The position numbers and the translations under genes are program-made. From Campylobacter jejuni (lineage in GTDB: Bacteria; Campylobacterota; Campylobacteria; Campylobacterales; Campylobacteraceae): DNA of 64,000 nt. Location of the stretch: positions 1,054,001 through 1,118,000 of the forward strand of contig NZ_LN831025.1 of the NCBI RefSeq assembly GCF_001457695.1. Reading direction: 5' to 3'. The first letter of the stretch is position 1, and each line of letters opens with the position of its first letter. Below the pieces are notes generated by a model. That model searched no databases, was not told where the DNA came from, and saw only the letters and a list, made by a program, of their open reading frames with translations. Below are positions 26,953 through 36,150 of the stretch, one piece after another.

Positions 26953-27757
26953 AAGTATTATTCTTATAAAGTGCTTTTAAGTTATCATAGGCGATTTGTA
27001 TTTTTTCAAACTGTTCTCTTGCGTAAGCTTTTTCTATTGCACTTTTTCCTTGATGAAAATCAGGATGATAAAGTTTTACCAAAATCAAATATTTTTGTCT
27101 GATTTCACTAAGATCATTTTGCGGAGTACATTCTAAAGTATTAAAATAATTACTAAAAAGCTTAGCTAAAGCATTAAATTTCCATTTCATATTTTCTTTA
27201 TTGTGAATATTTTGGCGAAATTTTTTATACTCTTCGCGGTCAACTTCAAAATTCACGCAATATTTTAAATGCTCGCTCTCATCTGCAAAAGCTTCAAAAA
27301 GTTCAAGGGTATTCTCGTTTTTATATTCTAAAATTAGAATATTTGTCATTTCATTGTATTCTATATTATAATCTTGAAAATAATTTCTTATATAGGTAAC
27401 AAATAATTTTTCATTAGAGCTTAACTTCATCAAAATTCTACCCGCAGCAAAATCAATCTTGATAAACAACATAGGCTTAAGCATATTATTTTGCTCAAAA
27501 TTTAATCTAAAAGTTTTAAAATGAGCATCTTGTAAATTCTCTATACCTTCATTTGTACTTTTGCGATATTTTTGATCTAAAACTTTTAAGAAATAACGAC
27601 GCTGTGGAATTTCATTTTCTTCAAAAAAAGAAAAAATTTTATTTTTTCGTCCTATGACCTTTGTGAAATTTTTGGTAATCAAGTCTTTAAAATACTGAAA
27701 TACGCTAATATCATCTGTATTAACATTGATAGTTTCTAAAGTTTGCACGATTTGCAT
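26951..27757 (-). CDS. DnaJ-like protein with C-terminal J domain
   Basis: The 268-residue protein has its J domain at the C-terminus (about 215-266), including the Hsp70-activating HPD in KLYHPDFHQ. The first 200 residues resemble no family I recognise and contain many charged and aromatic residues without a membrane helix. It is probably a specialised DnaK co-chaperone. It follows the aminoacyl transferase gene without a gap and ends the pycA operon. Confidence 0.85.
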   Translation of the reverse strand: MQIVQTLETINVNTDDISVFQYFKDLITKNFTKVIGRKNKIFSFFEENEIPQRRYFLKVLDQKYRKSTNEGIENLQDAHFKTFRLNFEQNNMLKPMLFIKIDFAAGRILMKLSSNEKLFVTYIRNYFQDYNIEYNEMTNILILEYKNENTLELFEAFADESEHLKYCVNFEVDREEYKKFRQNIHNKENMKWKFNALAKLFSNYFNTLECTPQNDLSEIRQKYLILVKLYHPDFHQGKSAIEKAYAREQFEKIQIAYDNLKALYKNNT

Positions 27758-28477
27758 CTATTTCTCCCATAAAACCTCATTTTCAAAAAGCTCTTTAGTG
27801 CCTTTTAAAATTTCATTGGGTGTATAATCGGCTTTATAAGATAAAGATTGACACTTTTTTACAAAATACCCAAGATAAATATAATCTAAGTTCATTTTTT
27901 TAGCTATTTGTATTTCATTGAGCAAAGAAAATTTACCCAAAGAAAAATACGAAAAATCAGGATCATAAAAACAATAAATGCTTGAAATTCCATCCTCTAA
28001 AATATCAATCAAATCAATACAAACGAGCTTATCTTCTATATAAAATGCAAGCTCATATCCAAAATTCATAAAACCATCAACATAAAGATTATAATACTGT
28101 TTAAAGCTTAAATCATAACGCTTCCAGTTCTTTTTTTCTTCCATAAAACGATGGTATTTATCATATAAAAACAAATGTTCATTGCTTAAATTGGGTGTTC
28201 TAAGTATAACTTTGGTATTAATATTTTTATTTATAACCCTTCTTTCACTTCTTGAAAAATTATATTCATTAACTAAAATTCTAAAACTTAAACATTCATC
28301 ACAATCTTTACAAATAGGGCGTGAAAAATACCTACCAAAACGACGCCAACCTCGTTTTATTAGCTCATTATTGATTTCTTTAGGGCAATTTTCAATGTAT
28401 TTATACTCTATTCTTGAGCGTTTATCTTTTAAGTAAGGACACTGATCTTCAAGAGTACAAAAACCAATCTCAAGCAT
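27758..28477 (-). CDS. bpt: Aminoacyl-tRNA-protein transferase (Bpt/Ate family)
   Basis: The 239-residue enzyme transfers an amino acid (leucine in the bacterial Bpt group) from tRNA to N-terminal Asp or Glu of proteins, marking them for ClpAP. Family signs are Cys residues near the N-terminus (CTLEDQCPY) and [14 protein letters not shown], and a C-terminal GNAT-like fold with YLGYFVKKC and a YKADYTPNE segment. It is often annotated as arginyl-tRNA-protein transferase. The start abuts the preceding stop of the small gene. Confidence 0.88.
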   Translation of the reverse strand: MLEIGFCTLEDQCPYLKDKRSRIEYKYIENCPKEINNELIKRGWRRFGRYFSRPICKDCDECLSFRILVNEYNFSRSERRVINKNINTKVILRTPNLSNEHLFLYDKYHRFMEEKKNWKRYDLSFKQYYNLYVDGFMNFGYELAFYIEDKLVCIDLIDILEDGISSIYCFYDPDFSYFSLGKFSLLNEIQIAKKMNLDYIYLGYFVKKCQSLSYKADYTPNEILKGTKELFENEVLWEK

Positions 28478-28728
28478 TAAATTTTCTTAATATCTGCATT
28501 TTTGATAAATTCGGAAAATTCATCCTGTAGTTTTTCTTGCTTTAAGAAAATTTCTTGCATTTCCTTATCTATGTTTGTTTCTTGATTTTTTTCGCGAATA
28601 TCTTTAGCTAGTTTTTCTAAATTTTTTACGCTTGCCCCACTCTTGCTTGATTTCTTTGCTAATTTTGGGGTATTGGTGTTAGCTTGCATTTCTTTTTTAA
28701 TACTTTTAAGACTGTCTAAAAAATCCAT
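28477..28728 (-). CDS. Small hypothetical charged protein (Cj1036c-like)
   Basis: The 83-residue soluble protein is Lys/Glu-rich and helical ([18 protein letters not shown]...), probably a short coiled coil. Its stop overlaps the start of bpt and it lies 3 bp after pycA. I recognise no function. Conservation of its place between pycA and bpt in C. jejuni suggests a real gene. Confidence 0.7.
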   Translation of the reverse strand: MDFLDSLKSIKKEMQANTNTPKLAKKSSKSGASVKNLEKLAKDIREKNQETNIDKEMQEIFLKQEKLQDEFSEFIKNADIKKI

Positions 28729-28731
28729 CTA

Positions 28732-30177
28732 TTATTCTCTACTTTCTCGTATTTTTTTAAGCGTAGCAGCTATTGCAGCTATAACTTCTTCTTTATTTTC
28801 TTGATGACGATCTTCTGTTTTTTCTAATAATTCTTGCATATGTGTTTCTATGAAAGAGGTGTCTAAATACCCTCTTCTAAATTCTCTTGTTTTTGTAATA
28901 GCGATTAAAAATGGTATTGTTGTTCTAATATCATCAATCACAAATTCCTTCAAAGCACGCTCAAGTTTATTAACCGCTAAATCATAACTTGTTGCTTTAA
29001 TAATAAGCTTTGCAAGCATGGAATCATAATAAGGCGGTACAGTATAGTCTTTATAAATATGACTATCAACCCTAACAGATGGTCCAAGAGCTGGGTAGTA
29101 TTCTCCTATTTTTCCAGGACTTGGAATAAAATTTTTCCATACATTTTCAGCAGTAATTCTAGCTTCAATAGCAAAACCCCTAGGTTTAATATCGCTTTGT
29201 TCTAAGTCCAAAATTTCTCCTGCTGCAATACGAATTTGTCTTACAATAAGATCAATACCTGTAATTTCTTCAGTAATTGGATGCTCAACTTGAATTCTTG
29301 TATTCATTTCCATAAAATAAAAGCGATTGTAATCATCAAGCAAAAACTCTATAGTTCCAGCATTTGTATAACCTACAGCCTTAGCAGCTGCCACAGCTGT
29401 AACACCCATGGTTTTTCTAAGATTATCTGAAATTCCAGGGCAAGGTGCTATCTCAATTACCTTTTGATGTCTTCTTTGGATAGAACAATCCCTTTCACAA
29501 AGATGTATAATATTTCCATAGTTATCTCCTAAAATTTGAAATTCTATATGTCTAGGATTAACTACATATTTTTCCATAAATACTTCATCATTATTAAAGT
29601 ATGTTAAAGCTTCTCTTTTGCAAGATTCAAAAGCATTTTCAAGATCTTGTTCTTTATGAACAACGCGAATTCCGCGTCCGCCTCCACCACCTGAAGCTTT
29701 TAAAATAACAGGATAACCAATCTTCTCAGCAAAAATTTTAACTTCTTCCATGCTATAGGAATTTAATTTTTCAGTCCCTGGAACAATAGGTATGCCATTT
29801 TTAGCCATTAACTTACGAGCGATATTTTTATTTCCCATCTTATGGATTACTTCAGATTTTGGACCTATAAAAATAATTCCAGCATCTTCACAAGCCTTAG
29901 CAAATTCGTAATTCTCGCTTAAAAATCCATAACCAGGATGGATCGCATCAGCACCACAAGCCTTAGCAATCTCGACAATACGAGCAACATCTAAATATCC
30001 TCTTATAGCATCCGTTCCTATACGATATGCCTCATCTGCGATTTTTACATGCAAACATTCACGATCAGGCTCTGTAAAAACTGCAACACTTTTAATATGC
30101 AAATCTCTACAAGCACGGATTACTCTAACAGCTATTTCAGCTCTATTTGCTATGAGAATTTTATGGATTTGATTCAT
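28732..30177 (-). CDS. pycA: Pyruvate carboxylase, biotin carboxylase subunit (PycA)
   Basis: PycA carboxylates biotin with ATP and bicarbonate. With PycB, which is not in this window, it converts pyruvate to oxaloacetate to feed the TCA cycle. The 481 residues show the biotin carboxylase N domain (ANRAEIAVRVIRACRDL), the ATP-grasp glycine loop KASGGGGGRGIRVV, the catalytic HLCERDCSIQRRHQK, and EMNTRIQVEHPITEEITGIDL. First gene of a four-gene operon. A -10 TAAAAT with TGC before it lies at 30210-30215 on the minus strand. Confidence 0.96.
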   Translation of the reverse strand: MNQIHKILIANRAEIAVRVIRACRDLHIKSVAVFTEPDRECLHVKIADEAYRIGTDAIRGYLDVARIVEIAKACGADAIHPGYGFLSENYEFAKACEDAGIIFIGPKSEVIHKMGNKNIARKLMAKNGIPIVPGTEKLNSYSMEEVKIFAEKIGYPVILKASGGGGGRGIRVVHKEQDLENAFESCKREALTYFNNDEVFMEKYVVNPRHIEFQILGDNYGNIIHLCERDCSIQRRHQKVIEIAPCPGISDNLRKTMGVTAVAAAKAVGYTNAGTIEFLLDDYNRFYFMEMNTRIQVEHPITEEITGIDLIVRQIRIAAGEILDLEQSDIKPRGFAIEARITAENVWKNFIPSPGKIGEYYPALGPSVRVDSHIYKDYTVPPYYDSMLAKLIIKATSYDLAVNKLERALKEFVIDDIRTTIPFLIAITKTREFRRGYLDTSFIETHMQELLEKTEDRHQENKEEVIAAIAATLKKIRESRE

Positions 30178-30209
30178 AATTTGCCTTTTTTGTTATATTT
30201 TTATTGTTA

Positions 30210-30215
30210 ATTTTA
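30210..30215 (-). promoter_or_regulatory. pycA promoter -10 box
   Basis: The minus strand reads TTTGCTAAAATTAAC, an extended -10-like box about 33 bases before the pycA start codon. Weak single-site evidence. Confidence 0.4.
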
Positions 30216-30263
30216 GCAAATTTTCCTTACAAAAACTTAGCAAAAAATTTAATTTATTTTAGT

Positions 30264-30269
30264 TATAAT
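30264..30269 (+). promoter_or_regulatory. ftsW promoter -10 box
   Basis: A TATAAT (in TTTAGTTATAATAAAAC) lies 47 bases before the ftsW ATG, in the divergent gap with pycA and preceded by a T-rich tract. A good match to the Campylobacter vegetative -10. Confidence 0.55.
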
Positions 30270-30316
30270 AAAACTTTTTAAAATTTTAATTCCAATAAAG
30301 AAAAGTTATAATTATA

Positions 30317-31480
30317 ATGGTTGCTGATAAAAGATTATTTTATTTAAGTTGTATTTTAATCACCATAGGAATAGTATTTTCATACTCTCTTACAGCTTTT
30401 ACTGTTCTTTTTCTTGACTATAGCGAGTTTCATTTTTTTATTCGTCAGCTTTTTTTTGGAATTAGTGGAATACTTATAATGTTTTTTATTTCTCGATTGG
30501 ATCCTGATAAAGCACTTTCTAAAAAAATTATTTTAGCTATTTTGATTGTTTCTTTTATCTTTATCATCATTTTACCATTTTTACCTTCTGCACTAGCAAC
30601 AGCTAGCGGAGGAGCTAAACGCTGGATACGCTTAGGTCCACTCTCTATCTCTCCTGTAGAATTTTTCAAAATAGGATTGATTTATTTTTTAGCATGGAGC
30701 TATACAAGGCGTATTGATGATAGCAAAAAAGCCATCAGACACGAGGCTTTAATTCTTCTGCCTTATTGTATCTTAGCTTCTATAGTTATAGGATATATTT
30801 ATATCACTCAAAACGATTTAGGACAAAGCGTAATTTCTTTCTTTTTGATTCTAGCTTTAGCTTTTTTTGCAGGAGCTAGTAAAAGGCTTTTTGCTTTTGG
30901 AACTTTAATCATTATGATGATAGGTATAATGGTAATTTTTAGCAACCAAAGAAGAATTCAAAGAATCGCTTCTTGGTGGGGGAATATACAAGATGCTTTT
31001 TTACCTATGCTTCCTGATTGGCTGGCAAATGCTTTAAGAGTAAGTAGCAACAGCGAGCCTTATCAAATTTCACACTCTTTAAATGCTATAGCCCATGGAG
31101 GAATGTTTGGCGAAGGCCTAGGACTTGGAACTTTTAAATTAGGCTTTTTAAGTGAAGTGCATACTGACTTTGTTCTTTCAGGAATTACTGAAGAAATAGG
31201 ACTTTTAGGTCTTGGGGTTATTTGCTATATTTATCTTTGGATGATTTTAAGAATTTTTAGAATTGCAGGAAGATGTGAAGCTAAACAAGATTTTATTTTT
31301 TGTTCAGGCATAGCCTTACTTTTACTTTTTTCTTTCTTTATGAATGCTTTTGGTATTATTTCTCTTACTCCACTAAAAGGTGTAGCGGTTCCACTTTTAA
31401 GCTATGGAGGAAGTTCAATGTGGGCAATTTGCATAGGCATAGGATATGTATTAATGATTTCAAAAAAGGTTAAATTATGA
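30317..31480 (+). CDS. ftsW: Septal peptidoglycan glycosyltransferase FtsW (SEDS family)
   Basis: The 387-residue polytopic membrane protein has about ten helices. SEDS landmarks are GGAKRWIRLGPLSISPVEFFKIGLI, YQISHSLNAIAHGGMFGEGLG with the catalytic-region loop, and PLLSYGGSSMWAICIGIG. FtsW polymerises lipid II at the division site with its penicillin-binding partner FtsI. The coupled murG, which makes lipid II and overlaps by 4 bp, supports FtsW rather than RodA. Confidence 0.93.
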   Translation: MVADKRLFYLSCILITIGIVFSYSLTAFTVLFLDYSEFHFFIRQLFFGISGILIMFFISRLDPDKALSKKIILAILIVSFIFIIILPFLPSALATASGGAKRWIRLGPLSISPVEFFKIGLIYFLAWSYTRRIDDSKKAIRHEALILLPYCILASIVIGYIYITQNDLGQSVISFFLILALAFFAGASKRLFAFGTLIIMMIGIMVIFSNQRRIQRIASWWGNIQDAFLPMLPDWLANALRVSSNSEPYQISHSLNAIAHGGMFGEGLGLGTFKLGFLSEVHTDFVLSGITEEIGLLGLGVICYIYLWMILRIFRIAGRCEAKQDFIFCSGIALLLLFSFFMNAFGIISLTPLKGVAVPLLSYGGSSMWAICIGIGYVLMISKKVKL

Positions 31481-32484
31481 CAATAGCTTTAACAGGTGGC
31501 GGAACTGGAGGGCATTTAGCCATAGTGCGTTGCTTATTAGAAAGTGCGATTAAAAAAAATATAGAATGTATATACATAGGCAGTCAAAATGGTCAAGATA
31601 AAGCTTGGTTCGAAAATGAAGTACGCTTTAAGGAAAAATTTTTTTTAAGCTCTAAAGGAGTGGTTAATCAAAGCAAATTTGGCAAAATCAGTTCTTTACT
31701 CCACACCTTAAAACTCTCCAAAGATTGTAGAGAAATTTTTAAAAAATACCACATCCAAGCCGTTTTTAGTGTAGGTGGATATAGTGCAGCTCCTGCATCT
31801 TTTGCGGCTTTATTCTCACATTTGCCTCTTTTTATACATGAGCAAAATTCAAAAAGCGGCTCTTTAAATATGCTTTTAAAACCTTTCGCTACAAAATTTT
31901 TTAGTGCCTTTGAAAAAGAATGCAGCCCTTATCCTGTGGCAAATAAATTTTTTGATAATGCTAGGATTCGCAAAGAATTAAAAAACATTATTTTCCTAGG
32001 AGGATCACAAGGAGCTAGCTTTATAAACGAACTAGCTTTAAATCTCGCCCCAAAGCTTCAAGAACAAAATATCAAAATCATCCATCAATGCGGAAAAAAT
32101 GATTTTGAAAAATGCAAAAAACACTACCAAAGCTTAAACATCCAAGCTGATGTTTTTGACTTTAGTTCAAATTTGGAAGAAAAAATGAAAAATGCAGATC
32201 TAGCTATATCAAGAGCAGGTGCAAGCACCCTTTTTGAACTTTGTGCTAACACCTTGCCTGCTATTTTCATACCTTATCCCTATGCAGCTAAAAATCATCA
32301 ATACTTTAATGCTAAATTTTTACAAGATCAAGCTTTATGTCAAATTTTCACGCAAGATTCGATCAATCTTGATGATTTTTTCAAAGCAATGTTAAAACTT
32401 AACTTAGAAGATATTTCCACAAGATTACAAAATATAGCACAAAAAAACGGTGGAGATATTTTACTAGAAAAAGCACTTATCTGA
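31477..32484 (+). CDS. murG: UDP-GlcNAc:undecaprenyl-pyrophosphoryl-MurNAc-pentapeptide transferase MurG
   Basis: The enzyme adds GlcNAc to lipid I to form lipid II on the cytoplasmic membrane face. The 335 residues are a GT-B fold. The N-terminal loop is TGGGTGGHL, followed by VFSVGGYSAAPASF and FIHEQNSKSG. The donor-site motifs are LGGSQGASFINE and ISRAGASTLFEL, with FIPYPYAAKNHQ near the end. Its end overlaps the convergent decayed transporter gene by 8 bp. Confidence 0.96.
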   Translation: MTIALTGGGTGGHLAIVRCLLESAIKKNIECIYIGSQNGQDKAWFENEVRFKEKFFLSSKGVVNQSKFGKISSLLHTLKLSKDCREIFKKYHIQAVFSVGGYSAAPASFAALFSHLPLFIHEQNSKSGSLNMLLKPFATKFFSAFEKECSPYPVANKFFDNARIRKELKNIIFLGGSQGASFINELALNLAPKLQEQNIKIIHQCGKNDFEKCKKHYQSLNIQADVFDFSSNLEEKMKNADLAISRAGASTLFELCANTLPAIFIPYPYAAKNHQYFNAKFLQDQALCQIFTQDSINLDDFFKAMLKLNLEDISTRLQNIAQKNGGDILLEKALI

Positions 32485-33641
32485 TAACTTGGCTTTTATA
32501 CGATAAATATCCAAAGATATTTACCAAAATCCCCACAAAAATCAACATCAAAATAGCAAGTGAAAAATTCTCAAATTTATCATGTAAAAAGCCTATAATC
32601 CACTGCCCTTGTGCTGCGATTAAATATCCAAAACCTTGAGCTAAAGCAGAAATCTTTGCTGCTACTTGGGTATTTGAACTTTTTTGTGCGATAAAAAGCA
32701 ATGCAATACCAAAAACCCCACCCCATGGAAAGCCCATGATAAAAGCACTAATGATAATAGAAGTTTTACTATCAAAAACAAAAAGCATAACAAAAGCGAT
32801 CACATATATACTACACAAACTTGCTATAAGGAGTATGTAAATTTTGCCTTAATTTTCCTAAAAGCAATGGGCCAAAAAGGGACACTGGGGCTGCAACAAG
32901 TTGAGCAAAAAGAACCATATTTGTAGCAAATTCTTTATCAAAACCTTTTTCTACAACGATTTGAACATACCAAAAAAACAAAGAATAAGCTAAAAAACTT
33001 TGAAATCCCATAAAAAGGGTAATCTTCCAAGTAATTGCATTTGTAAAAAGATTGATTTTTTTTAGAGCTTTTTTTCTTAGCACGAAAAAATCTACCATTT
33101 TTGGCTTGAGGATAGTAAACTACTAAAGCTACAAAAGAAAAAATCGCCCAAAAAAACATAGCACCCGCTAAATCAAACACACTAAGCAAAGGTATAGCTA
33201 AAGCCACCCCTGCTATAGAAGAAATGCTTAAAATAAGACTATAAACCCCCATCATACTTGCTATTTTTTAGAAAATTTCTCTTTAATAAAACTAGGCAAT
33301 AAAACATTAGCGATTGCTATACCACAACCTATGCCTAACATACCCAAAAATAAACCATACATCCCTGTATAAGAACGCAAAATTTCGCCAATAAAGATCA
33401 AAAAAATCCCCACGATAATCGCTCTAATGGGTGAAAAATATCCCACTATAAAAGAAATACTTCCAAAGGCTATTAAAGGCAAGCTTGTAAGCACTCCTGC
33501 GAAAGTAGAATTTAACCCATACACATCTTTAATCACATCTATCATAGGTCCTATAGCCGTAATAGGAGCACGCAGATTAAAAGCTACAATCACAACGATA
33601 AAAAATTAAGCCAAAAAAATCTTTTTTTGAACACTACTCAT
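32477..33641 (-). pseudogene. Decayed MFS transporter (Cj1040c-like)
   Basis: The original gene would start at ATG 33639-33641, inside the end of thiE, and code for a 12-helix CynX/NimT-like permease of about 390 residues. I count four lesions. TAA replaces codon 12. One A is missing from an A run near 33267, where KFSKK should continue as IASMMGVYSL. A frameshift lies near 33070-33090 and another near 32815-32840. The pieces still read as one transporter (NLRAPITAIGPMIDVIKDVYG, then LFMGFQSFLAYSLFFWYVQ). With this many lesions it is a dead gene, not a phase-variable one. Confidence 0.85.
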
Positions 33642-34245
33642 GATATAATCTTTCTTTGCAAACTTGGATATATGTTTTTAAATCTTTTTCTTTCATTAAA
33701 ATTTCACGCATACAAACGCCTGCTATATTTATATCTTTAAAATTTTCTATATTTTGAGCATTGATACCGCCTATAGCATAAAGTGGAATTTGACTAAATT
33801 TAAGCAAGGATTTTAAAAAATCAAGCCCTTTAGGTTCTAAACCCACCTTACAAGAACTTTCAAAAATATGCCCTACAAAAGCATAATTTACCTTATAACT
33901 CATCGCCTCTAAAAGCTCTTCTTTGCTATGGACTGAAGTGCCAAGTATATGAAAATATTTTACTAATTTAGGCTCTTTTCTTAATAAAGAAAGCGGTGCG
34001 TGAAAATAACGATGTCCTAATTTTAAACACTCCCTATCAAAAAAATGCAAAAAACAAGTCACTTTTTGCTTTGTGCAAATGCTTAAAACTTCTTTTGCTA
34101 AATCATAATACTCAAACTCGCTTAAATCTTTTTCTCTTAAAACTATAGCATCTACCTTAGCCTTAGCAAGTTTTTCAATCTGCTTTAAAAAGTCTATTTC
34201 TACACATTTTCTATCGCTTATAGCGATGATTTTTTTATCCCACAT
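33634..34245 (-). CDS. thiE: Thiamine phosphate synthase-like protein (ThiE/TenI family)
   Basis: The 203-residue TIM-barrel protein has IVLREKDLSEFEYYDLAKEV at the pyrophosphate-binding strand and IPLYAIGGINAQNI near the C-terminus, both ThiE-superfamily marks. Its place at the end of the thiazole operon fits ThiE or the aromatase TenI. The protein is divergent and lacks an obvious full set of ThiE active-site residues, so TenI-like thiazole tautomerase activity is a real alternative. The start overlaps thiH by 11 bp. Confidence 0.75.
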   Translation of the reverse strand: MWDKKIIAISDRKCVEIDFLKQIEKLAKAKVDAIVLREKDLSEFEYYDLAKEVLSICTKQKVTCFLHFFDRECLKLGHRYFHAPLSLLRKEPKLVKYFHILGTSVHSKEELLEAMSYKVNYAFVGHIFESSCKVGLEPKGLDFLKSLLKFSQIPLYAIGGINAQNIENFKDINIAGVCMREILMKEKDLKTYIQVCKERLYHE

Positions 34246-35380
34246 AAATGCTATCGCTCATCACAGCTTGTAAATTTGATCTTTTAAGCATGGCTAAAAT
34301 TTCATCTACACTCCTATCATCTGAAATTTCAAACTGCTCATCGCCCTTTTTCTCGCCCTTATGCTCACCTATACCCACACTCACTCCTGCACTCATTTTA
34401 GTAGCGCCAAGCTTGATAACCTCATCTCTAAAACCTATTCTTTCACGACTTGAAATGATAATACCCGCAAAAGGTAAAAAAAGTCTATAAGCACAAAGCA
34501 CTTGCAAAAGGCGTTTTTCACTCACATCTTTAGGATGGATTTTGGCATTATTGATAATAGGTCTTAAACGAGGCACCGAAATAGAAATTTCAGCATGCGG
34601 ATAAGCTTGTTGTAAAAAATGCGCATGAAGTGCCGTAGCAAGCGCGTCTTTTCTAAAATCATCTATGCCTAAAAGTGCCCCAAAAGCCACTCCACGCATA
34701 CCCGCTTTTAAAGCCCTTTCTTGAGCGTTAAAGCGATAAGGGAAAATGCGTTTTTCACCCGCTAAATGAATTTTAGAATATTTTAAAGCATTGTAAGTTT
34801 CTTGAAAAACAGTCACATAATCACAACCCTTTTCATGCAAAATTTTATATTCATCTTCATTCATAGGATAAATTTCAACGCCTACAACCTTAAAATACTC
34901 TCTAGCTATTTTACAAGCATTTGCTATATATTCTACACTTGCAAACTCCCTACCCTCACCTGTTAGCATTAAAATTTCTTCTAAACCACTTTTAGCAATG
35001 GCTTGCATTTCTTCGTGAATTTCAGCTTCACTTAGCTTGGCTCTTGCGATTTTATTGCCTTTTTGAAAACCACAATAAACACATTTAGAATTGCAATAAT
35101 TTGACAAATAAAGCGGGGTAAAAAGAGAGATAGAATTTCCAAAATATTTTTGCTTGACTTTAGCGGATTTAAAGGCTAATTCTTCTATGAAATCTTCTGC
35201 TGTGCTTGAAAGCAAAGCTTTTAAATGTTCTATACTTAAATGCGTTTGATTTAAAGCATTTTTAACATCTTTGGCGCTAAATTGACTCTCATCATAGCTT
35301 TGAACTTGAGTTAAAACCTTGTTTAAAATTTCGCTTTTTATTTCCTGCATGTGAGGTAAATACTGCATATAATCTTGCAT
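34235..35380 (-). CDS. thiH: 2-iminoacetate synthase ThiH (radical SAM)
   Basis: The enzyme cleaves tyrosine with SAM to give dehydroglycine for the thiazole ring of thiamine. It has 381 residues. The radical SAM cluster motif CNSKCVYC lies near residue 87, and the GGE-like loop is LMLTGEG. I chose the ATG at 35378-35380, which has AAGGGA six bases upstream; a TTG lies two codons earlier. That ribosome site lies in the last codons of the endonuclease gene and duplicates a sequence in the end of thiG. Confidence 0.95.
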   Translation of the reverse strand: MQDYMQYLPHMQEIKSEILNKVLTQVQSYDESQFSAKDVKNALNQTHLSIEHLKALLSSTAEDFIEELAFKSAKVKQKYFGNSISLFTPLYLSNYCNSKCVYCGFQKGNKIARAKLSEAEIHEEMQAIAKSGLEEILMLTGEGREFASVEYIANACKIAREYFKVVGVEIYPMNEDEYKILHEKGCDYVTVFQETYNALKYSKIHLAGEKRIFPYRFNAQERALKAGMRGVAFGALLGIDDFRKDALATALHAHFLQQAYPHAEISISVPRLRPIINNAKIHPKDVSEKRLLQVLCAYRLFLPFAGIIISSRERIGFRDEVIKLGATKMSAGVSVGIGEHKGEKKGDEQFEISDDRSVDEILAMLKRSNLQAVMSDSIYVG

Positions 35381-35382
35381 GA

Positions 35383-36150
35383 TCAATCCCTTTTAATAAT
35401 TTCAGTAAATAATTCACAAGGATTAATTTTAAATTGCAACATATTTGCACTTATTCTTCCGTTATCTCCACCTTTTCTTTGCATAGTAATCTTACCGATT
35501 TTTAAACTTCCCCTATCCGTAATAAGTACTTCCCCGCTATAAAAATTTATCACTTCATTAATAGGTTTTAAAAGCCATTTTAAATCTTGTTTTTCAATCT
35601 TTAAAATCACTAAAAACCATTCGCTAGCAAATTGTCCTCTACCTTTTAAAATATCATTAACAATTAAGGCTTGATTTTTAATAAAGAAGTTTATAACCTG
35701 CTCTTGCTCTTCTTTTGTGAATTCAGTTAAAAACATTCTTCTTTTATCTTTAGGATTTTTTATTTTTGGACTTTTTTCACCCGTAAAATATTGTAAAATC
35801 TCCAAAAGCTCACTAGGAAAATTCCACAATTCATTATAATTTTTTAGCCATCTCTTATCAACTTGATTAAAGCCTTGTGGATTTGATACTAATTTTACTT
35901 GTATATTTTGCACATCTTGCAAATTCTGTAATTTAATTTGAACTAAAATAACAACTTGAACATCAGCTTTAAAGCTCCCTTTAATTTTTTGTGCTTTAAC
36001 ATTTTGGATATCGTTTATATTGTAATTCATAGCTTTTAGCCAAGATTGTGCCAAAGTATCATTTTGCCAATTATTAAAAGTATTAACTACGAAATTTTCA
36101 TTTTTAAAACCATTTTTAGCTGTATTTGAGCCAAGCTCTACCTTATTCAT
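35383..36150 (-). CDS. Type II restriction endonuclease (partner of the cytosine-5 methyltransferase)
   Basis: The 255-residue protein has an N-terminal TAKNGFKNENFVVNTFNNW, the segment NIQVKLVSNPQGFNQVDKRW, and the C-terminal KIGKITMQRKGGDNGRISAN. I recall these blocks from a family of small type II endonucleases found beside 5mC methyltransferases. The catalytic residues are probably in the DVQV and QVKLVS strands (D-x-Q/E-V-K-like). The start ATG follows AAAGGAG inside the end of the methyltransferase gene and overlaps it by 8 bp. The recognition sequence cannot be told from the sequence. Confidence 0.8.
   Translation of the reverse strand: MNKVELGSNTAKNGFKNENFVVNTFNNWQNDTLAQSWLKAMNYNINDIQNVKAQKIKGSFKADVQVVILVQIKLQNLQDVQNIQVKLVSNPQGFNQVDKRWLKNYNELWNFPSELLEILQYFTGEKSPKIKNPKDKRRMFLTEFTKEEQEQVINFFIKNQALIVNDILKGRGQFASEWFLVILKIEKQDLKWLLKPINEVINFYSGEVLITDRGSLKIGKITMQRKGGDNGRISANMLQFKINPCELFTEIIKRD
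35385..35392. repeat. 8-bp direct repeat, left flank of restriction cassette
   Basis: AATCCCTT here recurs at 37110-37117 at the other end of the methyltransferase/endonuclease pair. Removing one copy and the DNA between would join thiG directly to thiH in frame order (…AAGGGATTGATC-ATG). The repeat (AAGGGATT on the coding strand) contains the thiH ribosome site. Confidence 0.65.

Noticed and set aside
32477-33641. Phase-variable MFS transporter
   Set aside because: One break is in a short A run, but a nonsense codon and two other frameshifts cannot be repaired by slippage.
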